Shown: positions 35,745-45,760, counted from the stretch's first letter. The stretch is 64,000 nucleotides of DNA from JBJHBP01 sp050485645 (GCA_050485645.1 JBJHBT010000002.1:160854-224853); one strand, 5' to 3'. Notes: generated from the sequence alone by a model not told the origin. A program made the numbers and translations.

Positions 35745-38038
35745 GGAAGAACGATGCGAACACCGTCGAGCATGGCGGGTGCCGTCGCCATGCGCGCCAT
35801 GTTCCGCTCGATCCGCTCGCGCTGCCGTGGATCCGTGACCCAGGTATCGAGCAGGCTGCGCGCCTGCGACGGATTCGTACGGCTGAGCTGGACGATGATG
35901 CCGTTGAGCGCGTTCTCGCGGCTCAGATCGGAACTGAACATACCAATCAGGCCGACGTCCAGTTGGCCTCGTGCGGCAGTGGCCGTCAGCAGCCCGGTGA
36001 TCGCCTGGTCCCGCGCAGCGCCGGTCTGCAGCGTCGTTATCCACGCCAGGGCCGCGTCAGCATCACTTGTCGCCCAGGTCGACGCAATGCTCCCGAAGGT
36101 GGCCGATTGCACCCGCTCATCAGGAACGCCGGCGGCCCATTGTGCCGCCGCCTGTGGGTCCTGCCGCGCCCAGCTGCTGGCCACGGCGACCGCCGCCTGA
36201 TTCAATTGCGGTCCAGGTTGCAGCCGGCCGATCATCTGTGCGGCCGACACCGGGTCGCGTTGCGCCAGGTTGGTGACGACGTTGTTGATGCTCGCGTCGT
36301 ATCCCGGTTGCCCCCGGTAGCGTTCGAGAAACGCCACCGCCTGGTCGACGCTGTAGTTCGCCAGTCCAGCCGAGACCCCCTGTATCCACCCAGCACGTAC
36401 CTGTGGCGGCACGTTGTCCGTCATTTCCATCGCCCTGTTTGCCTGATCGGACTGGACGACCTGCTGCGCCATGGTCATCAGCGCGGACGCGTCGAGGCGC
36501 GACTCGTTCGCGATGACCCACGCCAGTGCGGACTCGGCATCCGTAGCTGCCCACATGCCAAGGGCTGAGGACAGAGCCATCTGCATGGTCGGGTGATCGA
36601 CCTCCAGCAGCCGGTTGGCGATGCGCACCACATCCGACGGATCCGCCGATCCGGCGAATATGCGCTGATTCATGCCCGAGAGGAGCGACATCGCAAGCTG
36701 CAAGTCGGTGCGCGCGAAGCCCGCCCCCGTCACGCCCGCCCCACTGCGGTCAAGCTCCGTCTGTATCACGTCGATCGCCACATCGAAGTTCACCGACGCT
36801 ATGCCGTTGATCACACCCCTCAGCGCCTCAGGCGACGCCGGTGACAGCGATCTGGCCCAGGCCAGGGCGGCACGCGGATCCATTCGTCCCCATGCACTGG
36901 CGATCGAATTCATCAGTGATGAGCGCTCCTGACCGAGCGGCAGGAGATCGATCCTTGCGATGGCCCCCTGCGGGTTCGTCGTCGCCATCGCCTGCAACGC
37001 CGCCCTGTGCGCCTGGCCTCGCAGACTGCTCGGGAACTGATCGGCGAGCCGCAGCAGCCGCTCTGGATCACCATCGGCAATTCGCTGAAACATACCGAGT
37101 AACGAGCCCCCCGAGCGCAGATACCGCATCACCGGGTCGGATTCGTCGTGATCGGCGTACAGCGACTCGAGCATCGTGAACATCGCTTCCGGATCCGCCT
37201 CGGCCCATGCCGAAAGCAGCAAGTTCATCGCCAGCCCGCGCACTGATGCATCCTCGATGGCCGACGCGACTGTCAGTGCCTGCCGCGGATCGCTGCGGGT
37301 GATCACCGGTGCGATCCGGCTCAGTGCGAAAACCCTTACGCTCTCGTCCATCGCCATCAACGTCCGCAGGACGCCAGCCGGGTCGTTCTCGGCGCGCAGC
37401 AGCAGTACATCCATTTCCAGTCCGGATCGATCGGACGCCGGCAGACCGGCGGCGACGCGCGCCACGCTGCGCGGGTCATGACCGAGCACATCAAGCACGG
37501 CCAGCGCCAGCTGCCGACGGTCCACGCTCGGCGACATCGCAACCAGCCAGGCGATCGCCGCCCTGTCATCGGCCGATGCCCAGACCCGCATCAGCGATGC
37601 AACGAATCGGGTTTCGAGATTCGACGTCCATGCAAAGGCCGTTGCACGGGCCGGGTCGAGTTCGGCGTAGCGCAGCAGCAGAGCGGTCATCTCGGCGTCC
37701 CGGATGCGGGAGCGTGGCTGCGCGGCAGCAGGCAGAACGCGACGCTCGAGTTCGTCGGGATCGGTGATCGCCACCGCCTGCTGGAAGAAAGACAGGCGCA
37801 GGGATGCAAATCCGGCATGAGACTCATCCGTGGCGCCCGGTGTACCGTCATCGGGCGCCGGCGCGCCGGAAGCGCCGGAAGCGTCGGAAGGGCCGGATGG
37901 TGAAAGCTCCCCGGTCGAGTACGCGTCGACCGGGTCCGGAAACGCTGCGCCCCCCGTGCCGGCGGACGGCCAGATCATGTAGGCGGCGGCTGCCCCGGCG
38001 ACGCTCCCCACGACCAGCAACAGCAGTGCTCTGAACAT
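35741..38038 (-). CDS. Membrane-anchored alpha-solenoid repeat protein A
   Basis: This 765-residue protein is paralogous to the one downstream. It has an N-terminal membrane segment (FRALLLLVVGSVAGAAAAYMIW), a Ser/Gly/Pro/Asp-rich spacer, then repeats such as SAWGRMDPRAALAWARSL, GMWAATDAESALAWV, SSWARQDPQAAAQWAAG and STWATSDADAALAWI. It ends in the same LDTWVTDPRQRERIERNM style as its partner (YVTDPRMRSMLEERI). ATG 38038 follows six Gs at 5 nt; an upstream in-frame ATG (38071) is less likely. No known function; a paired scaffold for an envelope complex is the natural guess. Confidence 0.7.
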   Translation of the reverse strand: MFRALLLLVVGSVAGAAAAYMIWPSAGTGGAAFPDPVDAYSTGELSPSGPSDASGASGAPAPDDGTPGATDESHAGFASLRLSFFQQAVAITDPDELERRVLPAAAQPRSRIRDAEMTALLLRYAELDPARATAFAWTSNLETRFVASLMRVWASADDRAAIAWLVAMSPSVDRRQLALAVLDVLGHDPRSVARVAAGLPASDRSGLEMDVLLLRAENDPAGVLRTLMAMDESVRVFALSRIAPVITRSDPRQALTVASAIEDASVRGLAMNLLLSAWAEADPEAMFTMLESLYADHDESDPVMRYLRSGGSLLGMFQRIADGDPERLLRLADQFPSSLRGQAHRAALQAMATTNPQGAIARIDLLPLGQERSSLMNSIASAWGRMDPRAALAWARSLSPASPEALRGVINGIASVNFDVAIDVIQTELDRSGAGVTGAGFARTDLQLAMSLLSGMNQRIFAGSADPSDVVRIANRLLEVDHPTMQMALSSALGMWAATDAESALAWVIANESRLDASALMTMAQQVVQSDQANRAMEMTDNVPPQVRAGWIQGVSAGLANYSVDQAVAFLERYRGQPGYDASINNVVTNLAQRDPVSAAQMIGRLQPGPQLNQAAVAVASSWARQDPQAAAQWAAGVPDERVQSATFGSIASTWATSDADAALAWITTLQTGAARDQAITGLLTATAARGQLDVGLIGMFSSDLSRENALNGIIVQLSRTNPSQARSLLDTWVTDPRQRERIERNMARMATAPAMLDGVRIVLP

Positions 38039-38124
38039 TGCAGCCCCCCGCAAGCCCGAAACAAGCGACATCAGCGAAGCATCAAAAGTCAGGTTTTACC
38101 AGTATTTTCCTGATATGTGAATAT

Positions 38125-41100
38125 TCACCCACCACCGGCCGCCACGCCGGCCTCAAGGCTTGCCACCACCGCGTGAATCTCCGCGGGCGTCGCGTAGCCG
38201 CCGCACAGGCGCAGCGACTGGCTGAGCCGTTCCTGCCGCGACAGCTGCTCCTCGGGCACGAGATAGCCGTGATCGGTCAGCCACTCAGCCAGTTCTTCCA
38301 GCTTGCTGCGGTGAAAGCCGCTGACGGCACGCGCCTGCAGGCGTTGCAGCAGCGAACCGGCATCACCGTCACAGCGTTGCGCCAGCGCGCTGACTTCATC
38401 CATGAAACGATCCGACACCGCGCCGGACTGTTCCAGCGCATTGCGCTCCACGGGCAGACCGCGACCACGACGCCACAGCTCACACCAGGTCTGTGCGATG
38501 CGGTAGCGATCGAGCAGGCGCGCGCGCCACTGTTCATCCGGGACGGCCTTCGCGCCGGCGTCACTGCGCAGCAGCTGCCAGAACGGTCCGGCGTGCGCGA
38601 CGCGCCATTCGTTCATCAGGCGATGCAGCAGATCGAGGCGATCGCGAAGCAGATGGAAGATCGGCAGCGCACCGGCACCCTCGCGCGGACGCAGTGGAGG
38701 CACGCCGAGCCTGACCGCGTATTCCTCCGGCGACAGGTCGTCCGGCGGTGGTATCGGCTGTGCGATCGACAACTGGTGGTCATCGGTGGTCAACGAACTT
38801 TCGCCAAAGCGGATGTACGGCAGATCGACATGTGCCGGGGCACGGCCGGCGGCACGCTCCCAGCGATGCACGTCGGCCGGCTGGGCGGAGAGATAGAACA
38901 CCTGCCGCCCCTCCTCGTCGGCCATGCGCTCCAGCGACGTGACGATGCTGTCAAAGCGCTCGGGATCCGTCGTCGTCAGGGCCTCGTCAAGAAACAGCGG
39001 CAGGCTTTGTCCGCCCTGCTCCGCAACCTGCGTCCATGCCAGTCGCACAGCGATCAACAGCTGCATGCATGTTCCGGTGGACAGCGTAGCAAGTTCGTGC
39101 AGCGTATCCTGTTCGCGATCACGTGCCCGGGGATGGCCATTGGCATCGATCTCGAGATCGTAGCGATGGTTCGTGAACGCTGCGAAGCGCGCACGAGCGG
39201 CAGCGAGCACCGCAGGCTCCTGCTCGCTGCGATGCTCGCCGGCAACATCGTCGATCAGAAACGCACCGGCTTCGGCGAACATCGCCTGCTCGAATGCTTC
39301 CTGCAGTGCGTCACGGGCCTCGTCGACAGCGCGCCGTGCCGTTTCCAGTCGTCGGTCGCCACCGGCGAGTCTGATTCGTTCGCGGATTTCGGCACTGCGA
39401 TCCACCAGTCCGTTCAGGCGCGAGCCGCTTTGCGCGAGCTGATTTCGCATGGTGATCAAACCATCTTCGTTGCCCTGTTCAACGCAGGCAAGCAGCTCGG
39501 CATCGGCATCGGCATCGGCATCGGCATTGACGTGTTCGCGACGCTCACGTTCCACCGTCAATGCATCATCCAGCGCACGCTGCGCTTCGCGATACTCGGC
39601 AACGCGTTCACAGCGCATACGCAGCTCGTGTTCGGATGCGCCGGGCAGCCCGGCCTGTTCGAAAAGGATCGCCGTATCGCGATCGATGCCATCGATCTCA
39701 CTGCGCACGCGCGCCAGCTGCTGTTCGGCATCCTGCCTGTCGCGTCGCGCTGCGGCGAGCCGGTCAGCGCGCTCCAGCAGATCATCCAGTCTGGACTGAC
39801 ACCACCGCAACGCTTCGGCCTGTGTCGGCACGCATGTGTCTTCGCCTCCAGGCGACACCGACAATGCCGTATCGCCATGCGGAAAAGTCCGGGCCAACAC
39901 GTCATGCACGGCCGCGATGACCTCTGTGACGGCAGCGCGCGCCGCCGCGATCCGGTCGGTCAGCGATGCGCACAGCGCCACTGCCTGGTCGTGGTCCAGC
40001 GTCAGCTGCAGAAACCGCGCCGTGCCTTCCGCGGTTGCCGCCGCGCTGAACCCCAGCGATTGCATCAGCTCACGATGCTGCAGCTCCAATTGGCGCAAGT
40101 CGTCGCGTACACGTGATGCCTGGTCGGCTTGTCTGCGCACGTAGTCGGCCTGTGCCGTCTGCACGTGAATGACTGTCTGCTGCTGCTCGAGCTCACCCAG
40201 CCACGCGCCGACGGCATCGCCATCCATCGGCTCTGGCAACGACAGATTCAGCTCGCGTGCGTACTCGTGCAGGCGTTGCTCGACCGCCGCACGCTCGGCG
40301 CGCGGCATCCTTGCATGCCATGCCACGACACCACCGCCGGCGGCAGCAGCAAGTACCGCGCACAGCAGGATCCAGAGCGACAGCGTCACACTGCCCGGCG
40401 CCGCAGCGATACCGGTCAGCGCGCCCAACGCGCCCAGCACACCGGCCAGCAGCGCAATCCATGCGCCAATGCGCACCCCGCGCAGCCGGGACGGCTGCGG
40501 CAGACGCAGCCAGCGACGCAGTTCGGCCACAAGCGCCTGATAAGCCGACAGTCGATTGACGGCGTCGTCATCGGCCGTGGACGTCGCGTGCGGCGAGAAC
40601 TCAGCCAGCCGTCGCCGGGCGTTGCGGATTTTTTCCGCCAGTTTGACGGCCTGGTCCACGGCGTCGGCATCCAGCCTGATCGACCGGTCGACGGGTTCCC
40701 CGCCAGTGTCGCCAGCACCGGCAACATCAGCCGGAACACCCGCGTCGCTGCCCGGCATGCTGCGGTCGGCAGCATCGAATGGCGCACGCAATCGGTTCTC
40801 AAGCTGGCGGCGCCGTGCCCTGGCTTCGATCAATTCGCCTTCCAGCCTGCCGATCTCGTTCACCGTGACCCGCGCGTCGCGCAGGCTCTGGGCCCTGGCC
40901 CTGAGTTCGACGAGCTCGAACGCCGCCTCACCCAGCCCGGTGTCCGCCGCCTCACGACTGGCGGCCTCCAGCCGCAGCGTTGTTTCGCGCAACTCGCCTT
41001 GTGCCTTGTCGCGACGCTTGTGCAGCGACTCAAGATCCTGCAGCTCACGTCCACTCAGTCGTTCCATGCCGTCCGGAAACTGTGCGAGCCGGGTTCGCGC

Positions 41101-41772
41101 CCGTTCCACTTCGCGGCTTGCTTCAAGCCACTTGCGCGCATGGTCGATAACCAGCAGTCGCGCCTGATCGGCTCTGGCCTGTTCGATGTCCTCGCCAAGC
41201 ACCGGCAGATGACTTCGTTCACGCTCCAGCTGCGCATACTCGTTTTCGATACCGCGCAGCGCCCGCAGGCACGCCTGAAAATCGCTGCTCTCTCGCCGCC
41301 CATGGCGCGGACCGACCTCGACATCGCCAGTCGGCGAGCGCGCCAGCTGGCGGCGCACCGCATCCAGGTCATACCCGCCATACAGCGACTGACGCAGGCT
41401 GGCGGCAATGCGCTGCTCGGTGGCGCCAGCCTCCAGCAGCTCGCGCATCGTCAGCCAGTAGCAGCGCAGGAAGTCACCCCGCGGCAGGACCGGCGGCTCA
41501 ACACGGCGGCCGTGTTGCAGCCATTCAACCTGAGAACCGGCACGACGTACGGTCCAGCGACCGGCGGGTGACTCGAATTCCGCCTCCAGCGTCAGCGCAC
41601 CATCGGCCGGTGACGCGTCGGCATCGATCAGGTGACGCAGTGCCCGCACCAGACTGCTTTTGCCCGATGCGTTCGGGCCGGTGACCACGGTGACGCCATC
41701 GGCCAGTCCGTCGAGCCTGAATGCCGCGCTGATGCCGGGCAGATGGGTAATCGCCAGACGCCGCAGCTTCAT
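38125..41772 (-). CDS. YhaN/SbcC-like AAA ATPase with membrane segments and C-terminal extension
   Basis: This 1215-residue SMC/Rad50-type ATPase has Walker A GPNASGKSS at 32-40. Long coiled-coil arms flank two membrane segments (ARGVRIGAWIALLAGVLGA-type and SLWILLCAVLAAAAGGGVV, about residues 425-490). The ABC signature LSTGTCMQLLIAVRLAW is near 893-909 and Walker B LPLFLDEAL near 925. Membrane segments in the arms are a YhaN feature. After the ATPase about 280 further residues carry an unassigned helical region (RLGVPPLRPREGAGALPIFH, then HRSKLEELAEWLTDHG), not usual for the family. A GCATCG hexamer microsatellite encodes an (Asp-Ala)n stretch. Its start overlaps the phosphoesterase stop by 4 bp; the two probably form a nuclease complex in DNA processing. 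Confidence 0.85.
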   Translation of the reverse strand: MKLRRLAITHLPGISAAFRLDGLADGVTVVTGPNASGKSSLVRALRHLIDADASPADGALTLEAEFESPAGRWTVRRAGSQVEWLQHGRRVEPPVLPRGDFLRCYWLTMRELLEAGATEQRIAASLRQSLYGGYDLDAVRRQLARSPTGDVEVGPRHGRRESSDFQACLRALRGIENEYAQLERERSHLPVLGEDIEQARADQARLLVIDHARKWLEASREVERARTRLAQFPDGMERLSGRELQDLESLHKRRDKAQGELRETTLRLEAASREAADTGLGEAAFELVELRARAQSLRDARVTVNEIGRLEGELIEARARRRQLENRLRAPFDAADRSMPGSDAGVPADVAGAGDTGGEPVDRSIRLDADAVDQAVKLAEKIRNARRRLAEFSPHATSTADDDAVNRLSAYQALVAELRRWLRLPQPSRLRGVRIGAWIALLAGVLGALGALTGIAAAPGSVTLSLWILLCAVLAAAAGGGVVAWHARMPRAERAAVEQRLHEYARELNLSLPEPMDGDAVGAWLGELEQQQTVIHVQTAQADYVRRQADQASRVRDDLRQLELQHRELMQSLGFSAAATAEGTARFLQLTLDHDQAVALCASLTDRIAAARAAVTEVIAAVHDVLARTFPHGDTALSVSPGGEDTCVPTQAEALRWCQSRLDDLLERADRLAAARRDRQDAEQQLARVRSEIDGIDRDTAILFEQAGLPGASEHELRMRCERVAEYREAQRALDDALTVERERREHVNADADADADAELLACVEQGNEDGLITMRNQLAQSGSRLNGLVDRSAEIRERIRLAGGDRRLETARRAVDEARDALQEAFEQAMFAEAGAFLIDDVAGEHRSEQEPAVLAAARARFAAFTNHRYDLEIDANGHPRARDREQDTLHELATLSTGTCMQLLIAVRLAWTQVAEQGGQSLPLFLDEALTTTDPERFDSIVTSLERMADEEGRQVFYLSAQPADVHRWERAAGRAPAHVDLPYIRFGESSLTTDDHQLSIAQPIPPPDDLSPEEYAVRLGVPPLRPREGAGALPIFHLLRDRLDLLHRLMNEWRVAHAGPFWQLLRSDAGAKAVPDEQWRARLLDRYRIAQTWCELWRRGRGLPVERNALEQSGAVSDRFMDEVSALAQRCDGDAGSLLQRLQARAVSGFHRSKLEELAEWLTDHGYLVPEEQLSRQERLSQSLRLCGGYATPAEIHAVVASLEAGVAAGGG
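39498..39527. repeat. GCATCG hexamer microsatellite inside the YhaN-like gene
   Basis: About five copies of a 6-bp unit (GGCATC on plus) lie in frame and encode alternating Asp-Ala in the coiled-coil arm. Copy-number change would keep the frame. Confidence 0.85.
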
Positions 41773-43088
41773 GCACGGTCTCCGCTGTCGGACAGCATCT
41801 GCGCCAGAGCAGCCAGCGCCGCTTCCTTCAGCCAGCCGGCAATCGCGGCATCGGACAATACCGCGGCCCGGTCAGACGCAACCGGCTGCCCCCAGTGCGG
41901 CTGCGTGGCACGCGCCTGAAGCCGTTTCCGCGCCCGCCGGATCAACTCGCCGCGTTCGGCATCGTCGACCGCACCGTCCAGCAGCAACAGACGGCGAGCC
42001 AGCAGTCCCGGCGCGTCGGAACGCTGCGCCAGCGTGTCCAGATCGATCTCCGGCAACATCCGGTACGCGAGCTTCTCGACGAAGTAGTGGATGCCACCGT
42101 CACCAGCATACAGTTCGTCCAGCTGCTCCCGATTGAACAGCGCCTGCACACCGGCGTAGTGTCGCGTGCGTCCGCTCAGCGTGACACGCAGTCCCGCGGC
42201 CACGGGCCTAGCGGTATGCCGTTCCAGCCCGGCGTCGAGAACGCGCACCGCATCCAGCAATCGGTCGCGGGCATCTTCCGGTGCATCGATTCCCGACAGG
42301 TCGACGTCCAGTCTTGCCCAGTGCAGCGGCGCCAGTGTCCGCTGCTCGACGGCCACCACGCGCCCGCCGCTGATACGAATACACCACGGGCCACGGGCGC
42401 CCGGCTCACCAGGATCCAGGCCGATGGCCGATCCCAGGTAACCGAGCAGCGCATCCGGGCTCAGCGTACCGGGCGCATGAATGTGACCCAGCAGCCAGCC
42501 GTCGAGTCCTGCAGCGCGCAGCTCGCCGGTGCTGACCGGCGCATAGCGACTGTCGGACTGATCCAGGTCGCAGTGCAGCAGCCCCAGATGTACACCCGGT
42601 TCCCGGCTGGCGGCGCCTGAAACACCAGTGGTGCCGGCACGAAAGCGCTCCATCGGGCTTGCCGTCACCACGCGCTGCGGAAACGACCAGCCATGCAGGG
42701 TCAATCGTTCCTGACCGGCTTCGATCACCACCTGCTCCCAGACACCGCCACGCCCGAGCAGATGAAACCCCGGTATCTGATCGGCCAGTCGTGGCAGCAC
42801 CTGCACGTCATGATTGCCGGCCACACCCAGTACGCGGATATTCGCCGCCAGCAGGCGCTCAACCCCTCGCGCCAGCTCGCGATAGGCCTCGAAAAAATCG
42901 TCTTCCTGCTGAACGACGTCGCCGGCCAGCACCAGCAGCTGCGCCCGTGTGGCGATGGCATGATCGACGATGCGCTGCCAGGCGCCTGCCGGACCCAGTT
43001 CGCCGGCCCGCGGCTGCAGCGCCGCCGGCAGGCGGGTCGGGGACCGCCCCAGATGCAGATCGCCCACCGCCAGCAGGGTCAGCGACAT
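41769..43088 (-). CDS. YhaO/SbcD-like calcineurin-type DNA phosphoesterase
   Basis: This 439-residue metallophosphoesterase has the two-metal site residues in order: Asp10 and His12 (GDLHLG), Asp57 (AGDVVQ), Asn92-His93 (GNHD), His172 (LLHCD) and His202/His204 (GHIHAPG). C-terminal capping regions follow, of the SbcD/Mre11/YhaO kind. It should be the nuclease subunit of a complex with the ATPase encoded 4 bp downstream. The GHIHAPG site and size match YhaO better than classical SbcD. It is the first gene of the minus-strand cluster. Confidence 0.88.
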   Translation of the reverse strand: MSLTLLAVGDLHLGRSPTRLPAALQPRAGELGPAGAWQRIVDHAIATRAQLLVLAGDVVQQEDDFFEAYRELARGVERLLAANIRVLGVAGNHDVQVLPRLADQIPGFHLLGRGGVWEQVVIEAGQERLTLHGWSFPQRVVTASPMERFRAGTTGVSGAASREPGVHLGLLHCDLDQSDSRYAPVSTGELRAAGLDGWLLGHIHAPGTLSPDALLGYLGSAIGLDPGEPGARGPWCIRISGGRVVAVEQRTLAPLHWARLDVDLSGIDAPEDARDRLLDAVRVLDAGLERHTARPVAAGLRVTLSGRTRHYAGVQALFNREQLDELYAGDGGIHYFVEKLAYRMLPEIDLDTLAQRSDAPGLLARRLLLLDGAVDDAERGELIRRARKRLQARATQPHWGQPVASDRAAVLSDAAIAGWLKEAALAALAQMLSDSGDRA

Positions 43089-43231
43089 GACGGCAATTCG
43101 AATCGACGTGGCAACACCCGGCGAAGTCTATAGGCGCTGCCGCGAACACGCACGGGCTTCCGGTTTGCAGGCGATTGACGTATGTTCACACAGGTCCATG
43201 TCCAGTCCGCAGCTCCGGGGGGAAAGCCGAC

Positions 43232-44653
43232 GTGCCCGACACAGATCAGAAGAACAATGCCACGTTTCGTCATCGGATTTCCCGCACCGCCGGTTTGCTG
43301 TCGGCAATCACGGCCAGTGCAATGTTGATGCCGGGTGCTGACGCACAGCCGCCGGGCGCCGGCGGTCCGGGCGGACCCGGTGGCCCGGGTGGACGCTCCT
43401 CACGCCCCACCGTCGAGGTGACGCTGCCCACGTTGCGGGAGGTCACCGGACCAGGCCCCATGTTCGAGTCCGCGCCATCCCATCCACCGGGCCACCGACC
43501 CGAGGACTACGAATTCGTCACGCGCGAATACTTCGCCACCGGCACGGCGAACGACAGTGCCTATACCACACGCGTGGTCGTCAGGATGCCGTCGGATGCG
43601 TCGAAGTTCACCGGACTGGTCGTGGCCGAGTCCATGCACAACAGCGGCTCGGCGCATGGCTTTGAATTCAACGCAATGTATGTGATGGATGCCGGTCATG
43701 CCGCCGTGGAGATCGTAACCACGTCGCCACAGCAGTTCGTGGACTTCAATGCCGCCCGTTACAGCGAGCTGCAACTGAACGACGACCAGATCAACGAGAT
43801 TCTCGCGCAGGTCGGCGCGCTCCTGAAAAGCACCCGCGGTCCCCTGGGTTCACCGGCACGGCGGGTCGTGCTGTTCGGTACGTCGATGACCGCCGCGACG
43901 CTGATCAACTACCTGCCCGATCATCCCTACCTGCGCGCGCCCGACGGCGGACGAATCTACGACGGCTTTCTGCCCACATCCACGGGCGCGACAATCATCG
44001 ACACCGATGTGCCGCTGATCCAGATCCCGACCATGCACGAAATCGAATCCAGCGTGCCGCGAAGACAGGACAGCGACGAACCGGGCCGTCAGTACCGGCT
44101 TTACGAGATCGCGGGACTGGGCCATCTTGATTCACGCGACAATGTGCGCCTCGTTCCCAATCCGTGCCGGCACGACCTGAGTACGCTGCCGCTGCAGGCC
44201 TATATCGCCGTGGGCCTGCACCACCTGTTCCGCTGGGTGGACGAAGACATCGCACCGCCGCGTGCGAATCGCATTCTGCTCGACCGCAACGTCGACAACG
44301 ACGGCTCCATGGCACTGCTGGACGAGCATGGCAACCCGATTGGCGGGGTGCGCAATCCCTACCTCGACGTACCGGTGGCCACCTATACGCCGGTGAACGT
44401 GGTCGCCGACCCGCCGATCACCAATCCCAGTGCGTGGATTCAGGCGAACCAGCCGATGGGCGCCCAGATCATGTGCCGCCTGAGTTCGTATCAGACACCG
44501 TTTTCTACGGCAAAGCTGCGCGAGCTGTACGGCAATCGCCGAAATTATCTGCGCGACTTCGAAGCGCGGCTCAATGAGCTGGAAGAGGAAGGCTGGTCGC
44601 TGCCGGCCTATCGCGAAATGATTCTCGGCGACGCACGCGCCGTGCAGTTCTGA
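43232..44653 (+). CDS. Exported alpha/beta-hydrolase-domain protein (Abhydrolase_10 type)
   Basis: This protein of about 473 residues has a hydrophobic export segment (SRTAGLLSAITASAMLMPGADA), then a Gly/Pro repeat (GGPGGPGGPGGR). The hydrolase region matches Abhydrolase_10: EFVTREYFATGTAN, TRVVVRMPSDASKFTGLVVAE, RVVLFGTSMTAATLINYL and YEIAGLGHLDSRDN. The nucleophile elbow reads GTSMTA. Family members are exported esterase-like proteins of unknown substrate. The start is taken as GTG 43232 after a run of six Gs (9 nt spacing); ATG 43175 is the upstream alternative. It stands alone, divergent from the YhaO gene. Confidence 0.78.
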   Translation: MPDTDQKNNATFRHRISRTAGLLSAITASAMLMPGADAQPPGAGGPGGPGGPGGRSSRPTVEVTLPTLREVTGPGPMFESAPSHPPGHRPEDYEFVTREYFATGTANDSAYTTRVVVRMPSDASKFTGLVVAESMHNSGSAHGFEFNAMYVMDAGHAAVEIVTTSPQQFVDFNAARYSELQLNDDQINEILAQVGALLKSTRGPLGSPARRVVLFGTSMTAATLINYLPDHPYLRAPDGGRIYDGFLPTSTGATIIDTDVPLIQIPTMHEIESSVPRRQDSDEPGRQYRLYEIAGLGHLDSRDNVRLVPNPCRHDLSTLPLQAYIAVGLHHLFRWVDEDIAPPRANRILLDRNVDNDGSMALLDEHGNPIGGVRNPYLDVPVATYTPVNVVADPPITNPSAWIQANQPMGAQIMCRLSSYQTPFSTAKLRELYGNRRNYLRDFEARLNELEEEGWSLPAYREMILGDARAVQF

Positions 44654-44692
44654 CCGCCCGCCAGCGGCGAGCGCATCGCGGACGGGCGCGCT

Positions 44693-45760
44693 TCAGTGAC
44701 CGGCGGCCGGTTGCTGACCCAGTGTGCCCTGCACTTCGAACACGATGCGCTGCCCGCCATCGCTGACCTCATGCCGCAGCTGCAACGGTATGGACGTCGC
44801 CTGCCCGGACATCACTTCGGCCACTTCACTCCACGGGAATGAAGCCAGCCGTAACGACCCGGCATCATTGATCACTGCGCCGCTACGAGCCAGCGCCGCG
44901 ACATTCAGTTGCAGACGATCCATGAACGGCTGACTCGCACGGTGACAGCTCGATGCGGCATCGATGTGAGCATCCCCCGGATGCTGCATCAGCACGTCCG
45001 GCACGCTCACCCACAACACCACATCACCGCCCTCATTGGATACCGACAGGGACACCGGACCGGGTTCGACGGGTCCGGACCAGTCCGTCCGCCACTCACT
45101 GCCGTTGTCCACACAGATCCGCCAGGCGCTGCCCTCCACGTCATGAAGCGCAGATGGCAGCAACAGGCCTTGCGGCCGGATCGTATAGGTGGCGCGACTG
45201 TCTGGCCGGCTGGCGCGCAGGCGCCACGCCTGGGCCTGATGGAAGCTCGCCGTCCAGTGTCCCGCATCACGGCCCGCGTCCGCGGGAAACGCCTCGTACA
45301 GACTGACGGTGACGTCCAGCCAGAGCGTATCGGCCTGCACGCCCGAGGTCTCCGAGGACGGTCTGTCGTCGACGCGAAAGCGTTTGCACTCCAGCCGTGC
45401 CCAGTCTAGCGCGCGCTCATTGTTCAGCGCACCCATGTACGACAGCGTGGCCTCCACGAAACTGTGCGCGGTGCGTATTTCCGATTCCATGCGTACGATT
45501 TCCGTGTGCGTCCACATCTGGCCGGGCGTGAGCCGTCCCTGCAGTTCGCAGTCGAAGCCGGTATCGGTGCCATCGACATTGAAGGAGGGAGACCGGGCCT
45601 CCTGCGCGCGGGTACGATTGCCCCAGACCCAGGTGAAGTCATTGGCGGGCAGCTGCAGCGGCATCTGTGGCGTCCGTATCTGCGCAGGAAGCTCGCCCGT
45701 ACCTGCCAGCAGGCCACCGCAGACCAGGGCAAGCAGCGCTTTTCGGCCATGAATCGTCAT
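44693..45760 (-). CDS. Exported protein of unknown function
   Basis: This 355-residue protein has a signal peptide (HGRKALLALVCGGLLAGTGELPA). The mature part contains FTWVWGNRTRAQEARSPSF, ECKRFRVDDRPSSE and WRICVDNGSEWRTDWSGP. I recognise no domain; it appears beta-rich and periplasmic. ATG 45760 is chosen because GGAG lies 6 nt before it and the signal peptide begins there. It diverges from folD and converges on the hydrolase gene. Confidence 0.6.
   Translation of the reverse strand: MTIHGRKALLALVCGGLLAGTGELPAQIRTPQMPLQLPANDFTWVWGNRTRAQEARSPSFNVDGTDTGFDCELQGRLTPGQMWTHTEIVRMESEIRTAHSFVEATLSYMGALNNERALDWARLECKRFRVDDRPSSETSGVQADTLWLDVTVSLYEAFPADAGRDAGHWTASFHQAQAWRLRASRPDSRATYTIRPQGLLLPSALHDVEGSAWRICVDNGSEWRTDWSGPVEPGPVSLSVSNEGGDVVLWVSVPDVLMQHPGDAHIDAASSCHRASQPFMDRLQLNVAALARSGAVINDAGSLRLASFPWSEVAEVMSGQATSIPLQLRHEVSDGGQRIVFEVQGTLGQQPAAGH

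Noticed and set aside
39490..39530. Possible CRISPR-like or regulatory repeat array
   Set aside because: Units are only 6 bp, in frame and coding for Asp-Ala; no spacers.
38038..40116. Plus-strand open frame of 692 codons opposite the YhaN-like gene
   Set aside because: The minus strand carries Walker motifs and the ABC signature; the plus frame shows repetitive shadow composition only.
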